Source: Vespula vulgaris
Taxonomy: Eukaryota > Arthropoda > Insecta > Hymenoptera > Vespidae
Direction: 5' to 3'
DNA length: 64,000 bases
NCBI RefSeq assembly: GCF_905475345.1
Contig: NC_066592.1
Span: 4,180,001 to 4,244,000 of the forward strand
In this document: positions 12,401 through 26,700 of the stretch, in pieces
Position numbering within the stretch: the first letter of the stretch is position 1
Layout of the letters: each line of letters starts with the position of its first letter
Made by a program: the position numbers and the translations under genes
The notes under the pieces: model-generated
What the model was told of the DNA's origin: nothing
The model's input: the letters and a program-made list of their open reading frames with translations, nothing else
Database searches by the model: none

Positions 12401-15091
12401 CAAGAATTCTATCTGTAGCATTTAATATATGCCTTGAGATAATTGTAATCTTTGTCCAATGAAAAGAATGGGAGTTTAATCATCGATAAATTCATCGAAT
12501 GCGAGGATTGAAAAATATACGGAGTCAATAATTATTACTATTTAAAAAATTAAAATAATCCTATAATTTCTTTTCTTTGTTTTTAATTAATTATAAATAA
12601 AAAAATCTTTTACGTTAAATATATATTATATAAATGAATTTCTATTCTAGCATTTGAAGTTGTATACAAATTTTCTTAAAATCTTTAAAAAATTATTTTA
12701 GAATAATAATAATTATTGAATCGCCCTGTACATATATAGCGTTTCAATAAGTACCTTTATCGATTTTACGAACATTAAGAATAGAATAGCTTATAGAATA
12801 TAATCGAGATATGTAATAGTAGTGCATACGCATTATTCGTATGCGTATTCGTTTGGTACGTTAATTCATTAGACGGCTGTAATGTATATAGAGAAATCTT
12901 AACGGTGATGACCACACGATCGTTCGTTGAAATCCAGTGGCTCTCAATAATTTTCCTTATTAAAATATGAGCTTTTATTAGATAAGATATACTCCCATAA
13001 TGATAACTTTTATAATAACATCGTATGTTTCAATCGATTTCAATAATATTTAATTTGTTATGCTTTTATATTTTCCCTTCTTTTAATTATTATTTTTTAT
13101 TTTGTTTTTTTTTAATTTTTATTGCGACACTAAAAATATATACATCATAAAAAAATATTTTTTTAATATTTAATTTTTGTACTATTTTTTTCTTTTTGAT
13201 TTTTAATTATTATTGCGAAATTAAGAATATAGATCACGAAGAAAAAAAAATAATTAAAAAGAAATGATTTTCAATTACAGATTACACGTGTAAATTTAAT
13301 TTGAATGAAGTTTTTTGTTGCAGTATTTACTATTATACGTTTGATATTCGTTTCTAACGTGACCGTGTGGATAGTTAGCGAATTAGAAAAGGATTAATTC
13401 AAAGATCCTTTACGTCGATCTAATACGGTTTGAGAACCATCGAGGCTCGTATTGAATGAACTCATTGTACGCAACCCCGTGAGCCCTCATACATACACCA
13501 TTTGAATTCAACAAAGCTCTTCTTTATTCACGAAATACTCTCTAGCGTCTGGCCATGTTTCAAAGAGAAAGGCGATTTCGTTCGAGGAGGTGCAACGAAA
13601 AGAAAATAGTAAAAAGAAAAAAAAATAAGGAAGAAAAGAAATAAAGAAAAAATGCAGATGGGTTCCTGTAGAAGCTACCACCACCGACGTCGTTCGAAGT
13701 CGATTATCGAAAAAGGGGAGGGATAGTTTAGTAGGGGAATTTCTATTTACGCACGTGTGTCCCCCGACATTGGGTATTACCACAATAAACAGCAAGGATT
13801 GCTTTTACGGTGAAATTCTACTCCAGGATGTGATCCTGAAAGTCGATAAAACTTCCCATAAGGAAACGAAACAAAAAATAAAACAAAACAAAAATATGAA
13901 AAAAGAAAAATTGATATAAGTAATTCTCTGTATAAAAAATTTCTAATCAAATCGATTACATTTTCTACATCGAATTAATCTTAGGATCTTCATTTAGAAA
14001 GAAACGATTTTTTTCTTTCTTTTAAGGAAAAAAAGAAATAAATGTTGAATCTTTTGCTGTTTAGAAGCTTAGAAATAACTAATTATCACAGTAAACTTCT
14101 TATCTTTTCTCTTATCGTATTTCCGGCACTATTTCCTCCTATCTATCGAAGTTTCGTCTTATATAAGGAAATAAGATTATGTCAGGGGCAATGGAAACTT
14201 GTGGTTCTGCTTTTACGAATATTCACAGTAAAAATATCATTTCGAATATGTAATTCTAATGAATTTTTATGAAGAAGATTTTATGAATCGATTCTCATTT
14301 TAGATTTTTTTCGATTCGGTTAATCTCGTTTATTTATTCTAACATGTATTCTGTTGCGTGTATATCAATAACAAATTATTTATTAGATCCTACTTATATA
14401 TTTACTAAGGCATTTGGTTCCATTATTACACTACGATTGTTTTAAATTTCCTTAATGTTATGTAAAATTATTCAATCTCTTTCAAAACTTTAACGTTGTG
14501 TTAGACGTCTATATTACCTAATGTTGTCTTTTATTATAATATTAAATGAGAATTATAGAAATAATCAAATGATAGCGAATGTTGTGCAATACACATTAAT
14601 GTGTGTGTGTGTGTGTATATATATATATACGGATATAAAAACTACATATGTACAACAAATAGTATCATAGGGCAAATGACATTATACAAAATAGCTTTGT
14701 AAAGATAAAAAAAAAAAATAAAATAAAATAAAATAAAATAAAATAATTGCAAAAATATAAGTAGTAAAGTACGATTAGATTCGATTTCTTTCACAGAAAA
14801 ACACGGCACTTTTGTTAGATATTATGGCACTATAAAAAAAATTGACCGTCATCGATATCTACATTCGTGCGTTATAAAAGTATGAATTAGAAAAGATGAG
14901 AACATGATGTAAATATCTTCGTGATAGAAACTACTTGAATAATAATATGATATGTGTAACTTTAGTATTATTCAGAAAATTATTATCGATCGGGATTAAG
15001 AATTAGTGTCCTTAGAAGGATGAGTCGAATAGACATCTCTTGAATTTCTATTCGATTCTAAGGTGCCATAAACGTTATAAATAAACGATCA
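9470..15091. other. Spacer: Tre1-like 5' flank and LanB1 3' flank, no gene seen
   Basis: Directly upstream of the Tre1-like ATG is a (CTT)n tract (9473-9496). A candidate initiator (TCAGTC on the minus strand, 10221-10226) sits in a locally GC-richer stretch (10150-10440) that also holds a (CT)n run at 10310-10332. I see no conserved ORF from 10.5 to 15 kb. A diverged tandem duplication lies at about 13110-13250. A (GT)n(AT)n microsatellite is at about 14600-14630 and an (AAAAT)n array at 14716-14745. Minus-strand poly(A) candidates for LanB1 (TTTATT on plus) are at about 14312 and 14385, which would give a LanB1 3' UTR of about 0.7 kb. Confidence 0.45.
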
Positions 15092-18000
15092 TTATGAGGT
15101 GCACTGTCTGTAGATTTGTGCTTTTCGCTCGATCTCTGCTAAGTGTTTCACCATTTCCACGGTTAGGGAATCTATTTCGGCCATGAGATCGGTCAATATT
15201 CTCTCGTTGTCTTTATAAACGCTTTCCATACCGTCTAAGTCCTTAAATTTAGTAGACGTATCAGCTGTTAATTCGGAAGCTCTTTGAAGTAATTTCTTAG
15301 CTCTCTGTATGTCACCCTTGCTCTTATTTACTCGATAATTCAAAAATTCATCAGCCTTTTTATATTCCTCTGCTAATTTTTTCGTTTTTCCATCGACGAC
15401 ACGTGCCTCATTGGCAACCTTGAGCGTTTCGACTTCGATTTCCTTATTCAAAATGAAAGCATTCTTGGCCGATTGCGTTTGCAATTGTTTCAATCTTGCG
15501 TCCAAAGCTTTTACGGAATCCGTGGTATCGTTGGCTTTCGTTTGAGCTTCCTTTATGAGCACGGCTATATCGGTCAAATCTTTTTCCGATTTGGCCACGT
15601 CACTTTGAGCTGTGTCTATAGCAGCTTGTGCCAATTCCTGTGCCTTTTCCGCTTCTGTTAACAATAGTACGACTTCGTTCGTTTCGTTCTGTTTCTTTAA
15701 CGCTGCCTCTTTAGCATGATTAGCACGTTCCTCTAAAATATGAGCTAATTCTAGATCGTCTTTTGTGTCGGCAAGAATCTTGTCGGAATCAGTCAGAGAA
15801 CCGACGATAGTTTTTATGCGACTGGCCAATTGTTTGATCTCATCAGGTCTTAACTTTATGTTCTTGCTTAATATGTCGTTAGCTAGGTCTCTCACCATCG
15901 TCGGTGTTGGCTGTTCCTCGTCCAACATACTCCAAATTCGTTTGTTAGTGTCGGATAAACTTTTCGTAATCTTGTCGGAACGATTCCGTGCTTCCAAAGC
16001 ATTGTTAAATGCGTCTTGTGCATTCGATCTAGCTGCCACGGCATCTTGTTTGATTTGGATCATCTATAAAGATAAAAACTCGTTAGACACAATAAGAAAA
16101 ATATAAGAAAAAAAAGAAGCCGATGAACATACATTACGCAATAGTTGTTCCGCTTCATCCTTTTGACTCTTAATTTTAGCAGCCTGTTGTTTGGCCACAT
16201 CCAAAGCTTGATTAGCTTTGGTTATCGCACCAACGTCACAAGAGAGTCCTCCGCAGAAGCCACATCCAGCACCACCACAAACGTTGCTACAATCGGTGAC
16301 ATTGTCACCACACATTTTAAGATTCAATTCGGGCATACCTTCGTTCAATGTATTTAACTTATCGCTTAATTTTTGAAGAGATTCGCTATTTCTTTCTTGG
16401 GCTTCGTTAACCGACACACTGTTTTTGGCTAAGAGATTTTCCGTATGTTTGCGATATCTCTCTGCATCAGCCAACACGTTGCTTGTATCGTTTGCCATCT
16501 TTTCGGCTTGTAGAGATTGCTCGGCCATTTGTTGCGTTACATTTAGGGCACCTTGAACATTCTCCTCTTGCAATATCGTAGCGTTCTCTTTTAATTCCAT
16601 AGCACCCTGATGCAAACTATTCGTTCTATTCTTTAATTTCTTTAATGCCACATCGCCAAGATTAACTCGTTGACTAACGTTTTCTAACATATTGTCGACT
16701 TCCTCAAGTTGTTTCGCTGAGTTCGAAATGTTCTTACTCAATTCCTCGGCTAAATTGGTTAACTCATCCAAATCTTGACTCTTGATAGAAGTGTTGCTGA
16801 TCAAATCTCTTACTTGGTTCAAAGAATTGACCATATCGTCGAATTCTTGACTGTAAACCCCGGTAGTACCGACCTTCTGTATCCTGGAAGCCTCCTCTAT
16901 TACAAGATTCGTCTTGTTTTTCAATTCGTCCAATGTTAAATCCCAATTGTCGAAACATTCACCACACGGACTACATTGTGGTGCCTCGCCATGATAACCA
17001 CGATCACATTGGTCACACTTTTCACCTCCTATTCCTTTGTGACAAATACAGACACCAGTTTCTCTATTGCATTGTTGACTTGCGGAACCAATTACATTGC
17101 ATTCGCATGGCGTACATTCGATGTTTGGATTTCCCCAGAAATTCGTTTGACATTCATTGCATCTTCGTCCACCAAAACCTGCTCTGCACTCGCAACTTCC
17201 ATCGAAGGGATTACACCTGTTTTTAAACGTTTAAAAAGAAGAGTTAAAAATGATCGAACAAATTATTTGATCGTTTTTCATATACGTAAAATTGATCACG
17301 TACTTATCAGATACGCTGCCAACAGCGTCACATTCGCAAGGATCACAACCTTGACCGCTTGCGATCCTCCAGTGATTTTCTTCGCAAGTGTCACAACGTT
17401 GACCGATCACATGAGGCAAGCAAGGACACTGTCCAGTGCGATGATCGCAAGGTCCAAAGGATCTATCGGAACCCAGGAAATCACAGTTACATTCTTTACA
17501 ATCTTGCTTAAGTGCATCACCGTAAAATCCAGATTTGCAAATTTGACAATTCGGTCCATCGGTATAGTAGAGACATTGTAGACAACGTCCGGTATGTGGA
17601 TCGCAGTTACCAGGTAAATTTAGATCGGTATTGTTATTACATTCGCAAGGTCCGCAATTTCCACCTGGTACCTCAGGATTGCCGAAATAATTCTCAGCAC
17701 ACTTTTCGCAACGTGGACCGCCGTATCCCTCGTAACACTCACAAATTACATCGTGAGTTACAGAATCGAGGGAACAACTATCGGCGTATGAGTGACCAGA
17801 ATCTAATGTACCTACGTTTATAGAAAAAAAAAAATATATATATATATAAATGAATAAAGAATTATTCATCACTTCAAATGATTACTAGAGAATACATTTC
17901 TTTTTATCTTTGATATACGGTTTTTACCTGGACAAGGACAAGCTCTACACGGTATGTCCACTCCTATTCTTGGATCACCGTAAAAGGTTTCGATACAACG

Positions 18001-21000
18001 ATCACAATTGTGACCAGTGGTAGAATCGCGACAATTGATGCAAGCTCCGGTTCTAGAGTCACAGTTATCTGCATGACCATGACACTGACATCGTTGACAA
18101 TGTGGGAAATTCCAAAAACCTGGTTCACACTGACCACACGTTCTTCCATACGTATTTGGTCGACACTTGCATCGTCCGGTTTCAACGTCGCAAAAGTTAT
18201 CCAATGCACCAACGCCATCGCAGTCGCAAGGTATACATCCTGCTGGACTAAATCCATAAGTTCCCGGAGCACAACGATCGCATCGTCTACCGACTACGTT
18301 AACTTTGCAAGGACATGAGCCACCATAATTATGACAAAAAAGACTGTGCGATCCTGTAGGATTACACTGGCATGCTGCAATAAAATAGATATCGCTATAA
18401 GTATATAATTTCATTTGTATAGTTTCTAGGATATTCGTTTTCGTAAAGTGCATTTTACTTACGATGTGCACCCTCGAAGACATAATAACCGATACTGTTC
18501 TGATACTGTTTACACGCATCAGGTAAATTATTCTGAATGTAATTGACATCGTTAAGCACTTGATTACATAATTCATATTCCTGACGACGCAATTCACCGA
18601 CATCGTTGAAGGAAGGTACGGTATCTATTCTTGGTCTTACAATAATCTTAAAGAAAACATTTTTAAAGGTAACATTGTAATACATATACTCTGATTTATG
18701 CGTAAAGTTAAACTTACAGAATCAATTAATATAGATGCCGTTGGTGTATCTATATGACTATTAAATTTACCGAATTGCATGATAACGTTATATTGTTTGT
18801 CTTTTTCTAAGCAGACAAAAGGTTGAGCAACAGAATTTCTTGAATGATATGGTAATTGCACCCATAATCGATCATATTCTGGTTTCGAATTGGCACAAAG
18901 ACCATTGGGGTCAACAGGTCCGTCTCTTTCAATAATTATTTGAACATCTTCCCATGTACCTGACTGCACTGGTTCATAACGTACTATAACATCGTACCAC
19001 ATGGATCTACGAATACCATCGATCGTAAAATTGAGAGTTGAATCTTGTAAGGCTTTCATGAATCCAATGCCCGTCCAAGTACTATTTCTTCCATCGCGAT
19101 ATGGTTCTCTTATTACAACTTGACAATTCTGAGGAAAATATATTCGGTTAAGTATAATATCAAAAAGTGAATTGTCTAATTAAATAAAACTAAATATTCG
19201 TATATAACTTACGTCAGTTGCTTTTGATAGTTCACCTTCATAAATTAAAAAGTCTAGAGAGCCGGTATAGTAGCCTTGTTCCGGTTGATTACAAGTTCTA
19301 CCGATGATGTGTGGTCTGCATCGACATTGTCCGGTAACAACGTCGCAAGAATTTTCATACGATCCACCACGATCGCAATCGCAAGGTTTACATCCTTCGG
19401 GATCTTCGGAAAGTCCCCAATATCCTGGCAGGCATTGATTACAATCTCGTGCAGTAACGTAACGTTTACAAGTACATTCGCCAGTGATCATATTACAACC
19501 CTGGTTATCGATGGTACCAAGAGTATTACAAGTACATGCTGTAAAGTAATAAGAGATTTACTGAAAGATGTTTTTAAATATTCATTTTGTTTATAGCTGT
19601 CGAATATTTAATTATAATTTCCAATATTTTGTACCTTGACATCCTTGAGGATTTTCTGAATCGAAGTTCCAAAAACCATTCTTGCAACGATCGCAACGAC
19701 GACCCTCTACGTTCGCTTTACAGTGACAACGGCCAGACTCATCGCCGCTAAGAGGATCGGTTCTGGAATCACATATACCATCGTCCAAGGACCCACTAAG
19801 ATCACAATCACAAGCTGAAAAATGATATAAATAAGATATCCTCATTCAATGATCATTTCTGAATAGAACCGAATAGAATTGACTTTCAAAAGAATATTTA
19901 AATAACTTACGTTGACAGGCTTCAATATGCGAGATATCTTTAGTAACATCATGATAATAAAATGGTTTGCACTGTTCACAATTTTGACCACGCGTGTTAT
20001 GTTGACAATCATCGCATACACCGCCAGAAACTCTACCAGATCTTTCGTACACTGTTTCGTCAAAGTGACAGGAAGATGTATGATTGTTACAGTTGCAAGG
20101 TCTACACGCGTTTGTTTGTTTACCGACCGCTGGTTTCCAAGGTAAATCGTTATAGAAATCCTCGCATTTTTCACAGTTGAGTCCTTTTGTATTGTGAGTA
20201 CATTCGCATTTTCCGTGTACCATGTTTTCTTCTTGCGCCACTCCTGGTAAAGGAAGACATCTCGATGCGTGTCCATAGCACGAACAGGATCCACGAATCA
20301 CCATGTCTTGGATAGCATAATAATACTTCTCTCCTGTCTCTGGACGATAGTCCAACAAATCGTCTCCTAGAGTGTGTAATCTCGTCATGTTGATTCTGAG
20401 AGTGGTGATCTTTAATAAATTTTGTACTTCTATCGAATACGGATTATCGATTTCCAAATTTCGTGGCAACACTCTGTAACGTAATATAAATATCTTTATG
20501 GATTATGTAGAAATGTAGGATTGTTTGTTAAAGCAATTAAAAAACGTTAATTCACCTGAAGATTACTTCGCCACCAGTGGATGGGGCTACGCCGGAATAA
20601 CGCGTTTCACATATTACATCGGTCAAACTTTGCGGCTGATGCGTAGCTATACCTGGGAAGGATTGTTCGCAATTATGGGCAAAGTATCTGTAAACCTTCC
20701 AAGTTTTTCCAAAATCGAAAGACCTTTCTATCAGCATAGCTGCGGGACGGAATGTTTGGAAACGGATGATGATATGAGTGAAATGAAATTCAGCTTCGAG
20801 ATCGAATCTGATGGTTACGTATTCTATTCCATTTTCAGCTTGCCACCAATATCGCGGATTTGTCCTGTAATGTGAATGTAATATAATGAATTAAATCAAA
20901 ATGTTTTATAGTTTATAATGAATTTATAATTAATTGGTTTGTTCTGAAATCTATTTGAACAAAAATTTTCATTTACCCGTCAACGATATTCTCAATATTG

Positions 21001-22729
21001 TGCTGTTGTTTAGGGAAAGACGCATCGCAGAAGAAGCATTTCTTTCGTTCTTTAAGATGAGAAACGATGCAATATCTTTCTGGACCCTTGAGACCACAAG
21101 TAGACGAAGCAGTCAAGCGATTTTTTCGGCCAATCAAAAGATTCCCCGTGGCAGGATAACAAGAACTTTGTTCGCAAGGATGTGGTCTTTTGGGATGTGA
21201 TCCTGTGAACAAAGAAATAATATTTCCTCGTATCTTTAAAAACAAAAATAACTGAACATTTATATACGATTATTATTAATAAAAAAATGACCGAATGAAG
21301 ATATTGCATCCCACAACCAGTTAATTTGTGCAAAATAGAACCATATCCACATATTACTTCATTGAACTACCTCTTCGTTGAGGGATGATCATCCCTAGCC
21401 AATTATGACGTCTTGTTATTATTTCCGTTGGTGAGACGTTTCCGTCGCGTATTGTTCCTATAACATTCTCTCACTTTTACCTTTTTTCTTTTCCTTTCTT
21501 TTCTTTTCTTTTCTTTTTTCTTCATTCAATCTTTATCTGTTATCAAACTCGTATAATAATTTATTAATTTTCATTTTTACCGTCTGTCTTATAAAATTAT
21601 TCCACTTTTTATATTTTTTCATTTTTTTAGAAACATCTGTTAATTTTGAAGATTATTTGCAACTAGTTTTTGAATATTAACATTGACAAAGTCAATATAT
21701 ATACGTATATAAAAAGGTTAACTCACCTCTGTTTGTTGGCCTTAAATCCCTTGTTTGCTGGGCTTCTGTAGAACCTAAAAAGATAAAACTCTATCAGTTT
21801 TGAATCATTCGTAGAAGGAAATATTTCAATGATTCTCGGAATGTAAAGTTATCATCATGGAGATTTTACTACCGGTAGTTGTTATCGCGAGAGGGGGAAC
21901 GGGATGTTTATGATGAAGCAGCTTATTCGTAATATCTATGAAGACTATGCTATTTTATATAAAAACAAATTATACTTTTTTTCTATATTTCATTAATTAA
22001 TTTTTAAAAGTATCGTGAATAATAATAGATTTCATAATGCGACCATTTTTTAAATTTTGCTAGCAACAAGTTATATGTATATATTTATAAAAGATATAAT
22101 TTTTATAAAAATGATTAGCTTCTTTTTTGTTACTGTAATAACAAAAAAAGAAAAAGAATTCACAAAAAAGTTTTATCCTTTTAGAAATTTAGTAATTCTC
22201 GTTTTTCAGTCGATTAAAAGTCTAATGATAATCGATCATATATTTAGGACGCTTAAATTTGGGAACTTAAACATATTCATAGAGTTCAAAGCAATGACGA
22301 GGTCGTGAGGTCTTACTGCTATCTAATCGCTCTGGATAAAATATTCTCGTAGTAAGAAACATGAAATAAAAAGAGTGATCATTATTTGTGATTAGTGAAC
22401 TTTCGGCTGGACGTATCTTCTCTTTTTTTTATAATTTCGTATATTAATCAATGAATATTATCAATTTCTTCACGATTGTTAATTCTTACAATTTTCTCGT
22501 CGTTCTTAAACACGAAATAGGAAAATAAAGAAAAAAAGAAAACAAAAGAAAGAATAGAAAATCAATAGAACTAGATTTTCCACGAAAGACGCGAATCAAT
22601 TAAAATTATATCCAAGTATATTTCCTTACCTGTTGAAAGGAAAATCGCAAAAATAAAAAGTGCAGTGAAGATTCGCCAATAAAAATGTCCTGCCATTTTT
22701 AAGTATTTCCCGCTCGAGTCGAGCATCAT
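15092..22729 (-). CDS. LanB1: Laminin subunit beta (LanB1 / beta-1 type), complete
   Basis: Thirteen coding exons join in phase: 22630-22729, 21727-21774, 20977-21202, 20556-20864, 19911-20473, 19635-19814, 19213-19538, 18718-19128, 18463-18646, 17928-18374, 17304-17811, 16133-17216 and 15092-16063. The sum is 5358 nt, or 1785 aa, very close to the usual length of beta-1 laminins (about 1790 aa). The signal peptide is best from Met12 (MAGHFYWRIFTALFIFAIFL). The LN polymerisation domain occupies exons 3-5 (about 50-300). LE (laminin EGF-like) repeats fill exons 5-7, the laminin IV type B domain exons 7-9 (about 585-780), and a second LE array exons 10-12. A long coiled coil runs from about 1190 to the end, interrupted by the Cys-rich beta-knob (CGDNVTDCSNVCGGAGCGFC, about 1400). 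The C-terminus (IYRQCTS) keeps the Cys that pairs with the gamma chain. Role: secreted alpha-beta-gamma laminin trimer of basement membranes. Confidence 0.97.
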
Positions 22730-22777
22730 GTTATACACGATTCGTGAGAAGACTTAACTCATGGACTCCATTTAACC
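22730..22777 (-). promoter_or_regulatory. LanB1: LanB1 5' UTR segment with 3' splice acceptor and a 5-codon uORF
   Basis: On the minus strand, ttttacag ends at 22778 and is followed by 48 nt of leader before the first LanB1 ATG, so the leader is spliced and the promoter lies further upstream. The leader contains a complete uORF (22771 to 22754, MESMS then stop) that closes 24 nt before the start codon. The first ATG is doubled (22729 and 22726), and a third in-frame ATG at 22696 begins a much better signal peptide. Confidence 0.5.
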
Positions 22778-23502
22778 CTGTAAAATAAAGAAAGAAATGC
22801 TTGTCTTTCAAACACGTTGCGAATACGTATATACACAAGATGCAATACGGTGTAAACGCATAAATCAAACGAATCGTTCATTCGTAAGACGAGTTAGTGA
22901 GATACTCGATGATACTCGATGATTTATTTCAATAGCACATTTCCTTTTTTTTTTTTTAGAAATCCTATTTTCATTCTAATAATACATTATCATCGACTAG
23001 AAACGAAAGACTATAAATAGAAAGAGCCACGTGCGACTCTATTTTTTCTACCGTCAGATCATTATAGATACGATCGTAAAACATGCGTCAGATGTATGTT
23101 ACTTTAAGAAAAGGAAAGAGAAATAGAGAAAAAGAAAAAAGGAGTTCACCATAATGCTCTCTAATCGGTTGATCATGAAATTGCATTTAAAAGAAAAACG
23201 CAAACTTGCTATATATAATTTCGATATATTTATCTCGGTTTCTTTCTTTCTAAACGTCGAAAATAGAAAGAGATCTTTTAAAAAAATGTCATCGATTGAA
23301 CTTTCTTCTTCGATCGTGCTCGATCGATCGATTTCAAATGTACACTTGCGGACGCCATTGCGCGTGCGCATAGACACCTTTCAAAAGAAAAACACATATC
23401 GATGCACCCCGTCGTAAGTACATATCCATCGCGAATTCTTCCGCCTCTTTTGGTCCCTACCGTTTCTTCTATCGCGACGTTTGCTCGAACACCCTATCCG
23501 TT

Positions 23503-23534
<32 letters not shown>

Positions 23535-23734
23535 TCTATTTCTTTCTCTCTTTTCTCGTTTTTCTCTCCTCAGCTTTACCAACCTCCGGATCACTCCTTT
23601 CCCGTCGTCTTTCTACTGTTTCTGACGACGAGACACTGTTCGAAAGAGCGAGAAAACCTCCACCGAGATTTGTTGCGCGGTCATGTGCCTCCGCGCACAC
23701 GAGTACGTCCCTTTTCTTTTTCTATCTCCTTCTA

Positions 23735-23774
<40 letters not shown>

Positions 23775-26700
23775 TTTCTCGGTTCTCCCCACTCTAAAAC
23801 TCCCACTATCTTTCTCTCTCTCTCTCTCTCTCTCTCCTTTTCTCTCTTTTTCTTTTTTTCTCTATCTCTCTTTTTCTCTCCCACTTCAGTCTCACAACTC
23901 CCTGCTCCGTCAGCGATGATTTTGGGACCCTTTCTCCTCTTTATCCCTCTTTTCAAAAGCCGATTTTACCGAGATCGTTCGAGATATGAGTTTTTTCAAC
24001 GTATAGACGTATATATAACACCGTATCGCACTTTCTTATCCACGAAAACTCGAACTCTTCAACGTAAAATAGAAAGGAAAATTGAATAGGAGAGGACTCT
24101 CAACGACAAGGCTCCCAACAAGGCTGACGCCTCGCCAGAGACGCGTCTCGAAGCGAGAGAGCCGCTTCGTTCGTTCGGCTCAAGACACGACGACAGTGCC
24201 GTACTTTCCACTGAAACGATTCAGAACCCTGCACCATATTCTTCTCTTATTTATTATTTAATCTTAAGAAACATTCTACGTTGAGCGGATATTATATGGA
24301 AAAAGTAATGATGCGTTTCACGCATCGGCTTCATATTCATAATTGTATTAATCTAATACTCATAAATTAAAATTTTATTAAATTCTCTATTTAAAGTTCA
24401 AGATTACGTTTAATTTTATATTTTAATAATTATATAAGTTGCGTGCGATTCTTCTGGCCGATGAGCAATGTGTTAAAAAGACGTGAATTTCTTTCGAAAC
24501 TGGAAAGTATCGGAACTGATACCTTTTTTATATTCTATCAGAAAATTTTGATAAATTTTTAGCGAAAATATTTTTAATACGATCTTAGAAAATTACATTT
24601 CACATTTGTTTTCGTAATATTATCTCTTCCTTGAAAAACTTACAATGGGGGGCGTGACGTGCCAGATGTTCAAAGATCGTTTCGAAGTGGACCCTTGTTT
24701 TTCTTAACATCAGGAATGTAGGAGTTCCCTGTAGTCAGAGAGAAATTTTCTAAGTTCTACGTTTTATCAATATTATTATTATATATAGATACGATGATTA
24801 CATCATGCGAATGATTAGAAATTTTTACAGACGCGTAATTCTTATACAAATATAAATCGTAATATTTTTATATTGATCAGTTCAGTGATTTCAGAATGGC
24901 GTCCATTTAATTTTACGATATTACGTATTTATTGCATAAAAAGTTAAACGGGAATAGAACGTGTATATACTTTTTTATATTTAGGAAAAAGAAAATAAGA
25001 TATTCAATCGTGATGAATTTGTTTCACGCTTACTGCGTGAAACGATTGAAAAGGAAGGAAGAAAAGCGCGTGGGCAGTTGTTTTATCTCTAGGATGTATC
25101 CCGGTTATGATAGCCGGATGCCAATGCCTTCTCTTCCTCTTCTCTCTTCTTTACTCTTATCAATCATTCTTTCTTCGTTCAACGTTTGCAAGCGTTCTGC
25201 TCTTTAGCGTATGCGTGCCTGCTGTTAGTATCTGTTTCTCTCTTTGACTCTTTCTCTCTCACACTTTCTCTCTCGCTGTCTCTTTCTTTACTTCGTACTC
25301 TAATACCATCTGTTTCTCTCTTTACTTTCGATCTCTCTATAGAATTTTTATGATAGACTTTGTCGACGAATCTAACGACGATAATCGAACAATCGTTATC
25401 CAAATAAATACATATATATACACCATTTAAGATTTAATAAGACATACATGTCTTATTTTTCTTTTCATCAACCTCGATGTACTGAAATAATATCAATAAA
25501 TTTATTATTAATATATTTCTTTTTCATCAAATTATGCAGAGTATAACGTAACACTCGTTTGTTCAGAATTCAACATTTTAATTAATTTCTAATTTAAATA
25601 ATATCTAATTAAAAATTGTTGATTCATCAATGAACTGAATATCTTACTTTACTCAGGGTTTAAAAAAATATTCAACTTAATAATAAATATTATATGTTTC
25701 TGTTATCGTTGTCTTTTTTGTTTTTAACATCTTTTATAATAATGATGTTTCAATCGATTCTGGGAAAGGGATATCACAGAGTAGTAAATTTAAAATCATG
25801 CATTATCATGCTTTATTTTATACACACTCTCATTATACATAATTAAACACGAGGCCCGTGTTCGATCTCGTGATTTAAATGGTCGTTCCTTCGTAAATGG
25901 ACGAATATTTTGACTGCGATAATTAGTTCGATTAATATCCCTACGCGAAGAACAAATCAAGTTTTGTTACTTTGTATTTATGTATATGTATATGTATGTA
26001 TGTACATTAGAGATGTACGATCTCTCAATGTGAATTTACGTGAACGAAATTTACGGTTGACGAAAGATTACTATTTCTTTTTATCTATATATGCGATCGA
26101 AATAATATCTCTGAATTTTTCTTTTTAAACTTCGAAAATATTTCTTTTTTCTTTTCTCCCTTTGTCTCCTTTATTCTCTTTAATATAACGATTATTATCT
26201 TATCTTCGTATGTACAGCGGGTGTTCTAAATGAATTTAATGCTATCATAGTATATATAGACGAAAGGCATCGAAGAATGATTGTATTACCAAAATGATAT
26301 TGTGTCGATGAAAAACGTTTCGTTTTTGTATGTGACAAGCAGTTTTACAAAATTTATGAGATCCATTACGGATTGATCGATGAACAAATATTAATTATAT
26401 TATTCTGTTTGAACGTGAAAGCTTTTGATAATTAAATTAAATTAAATTACATTGATTAATTACTTTTCTTTTTTTTTTCTCATCATAATTAAATTCCCGT
26501 GGATGTTCGAAAAGCAGAGATTAGTGAGAAGTTGAATTAAACGGCCGTCTATAAGCTTCTTTGGACGATTTACTTTTTGCAATTGGGCAAACTCTTTGCA
26601 CGAATAATTTGAAGGAATGTTGAAGGTGCAATAATTTCTACGATATCGAGATCGACAAATTTTTCTAGGCATTTCTCTTTCTTTTTTTATTTTTTATTTT

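Noticed and set aside
16145..19596. Several plus-strand ORFs of 60-200 codons across LanB1
   Set aside because: These are antisense shadows of the laminin exons.
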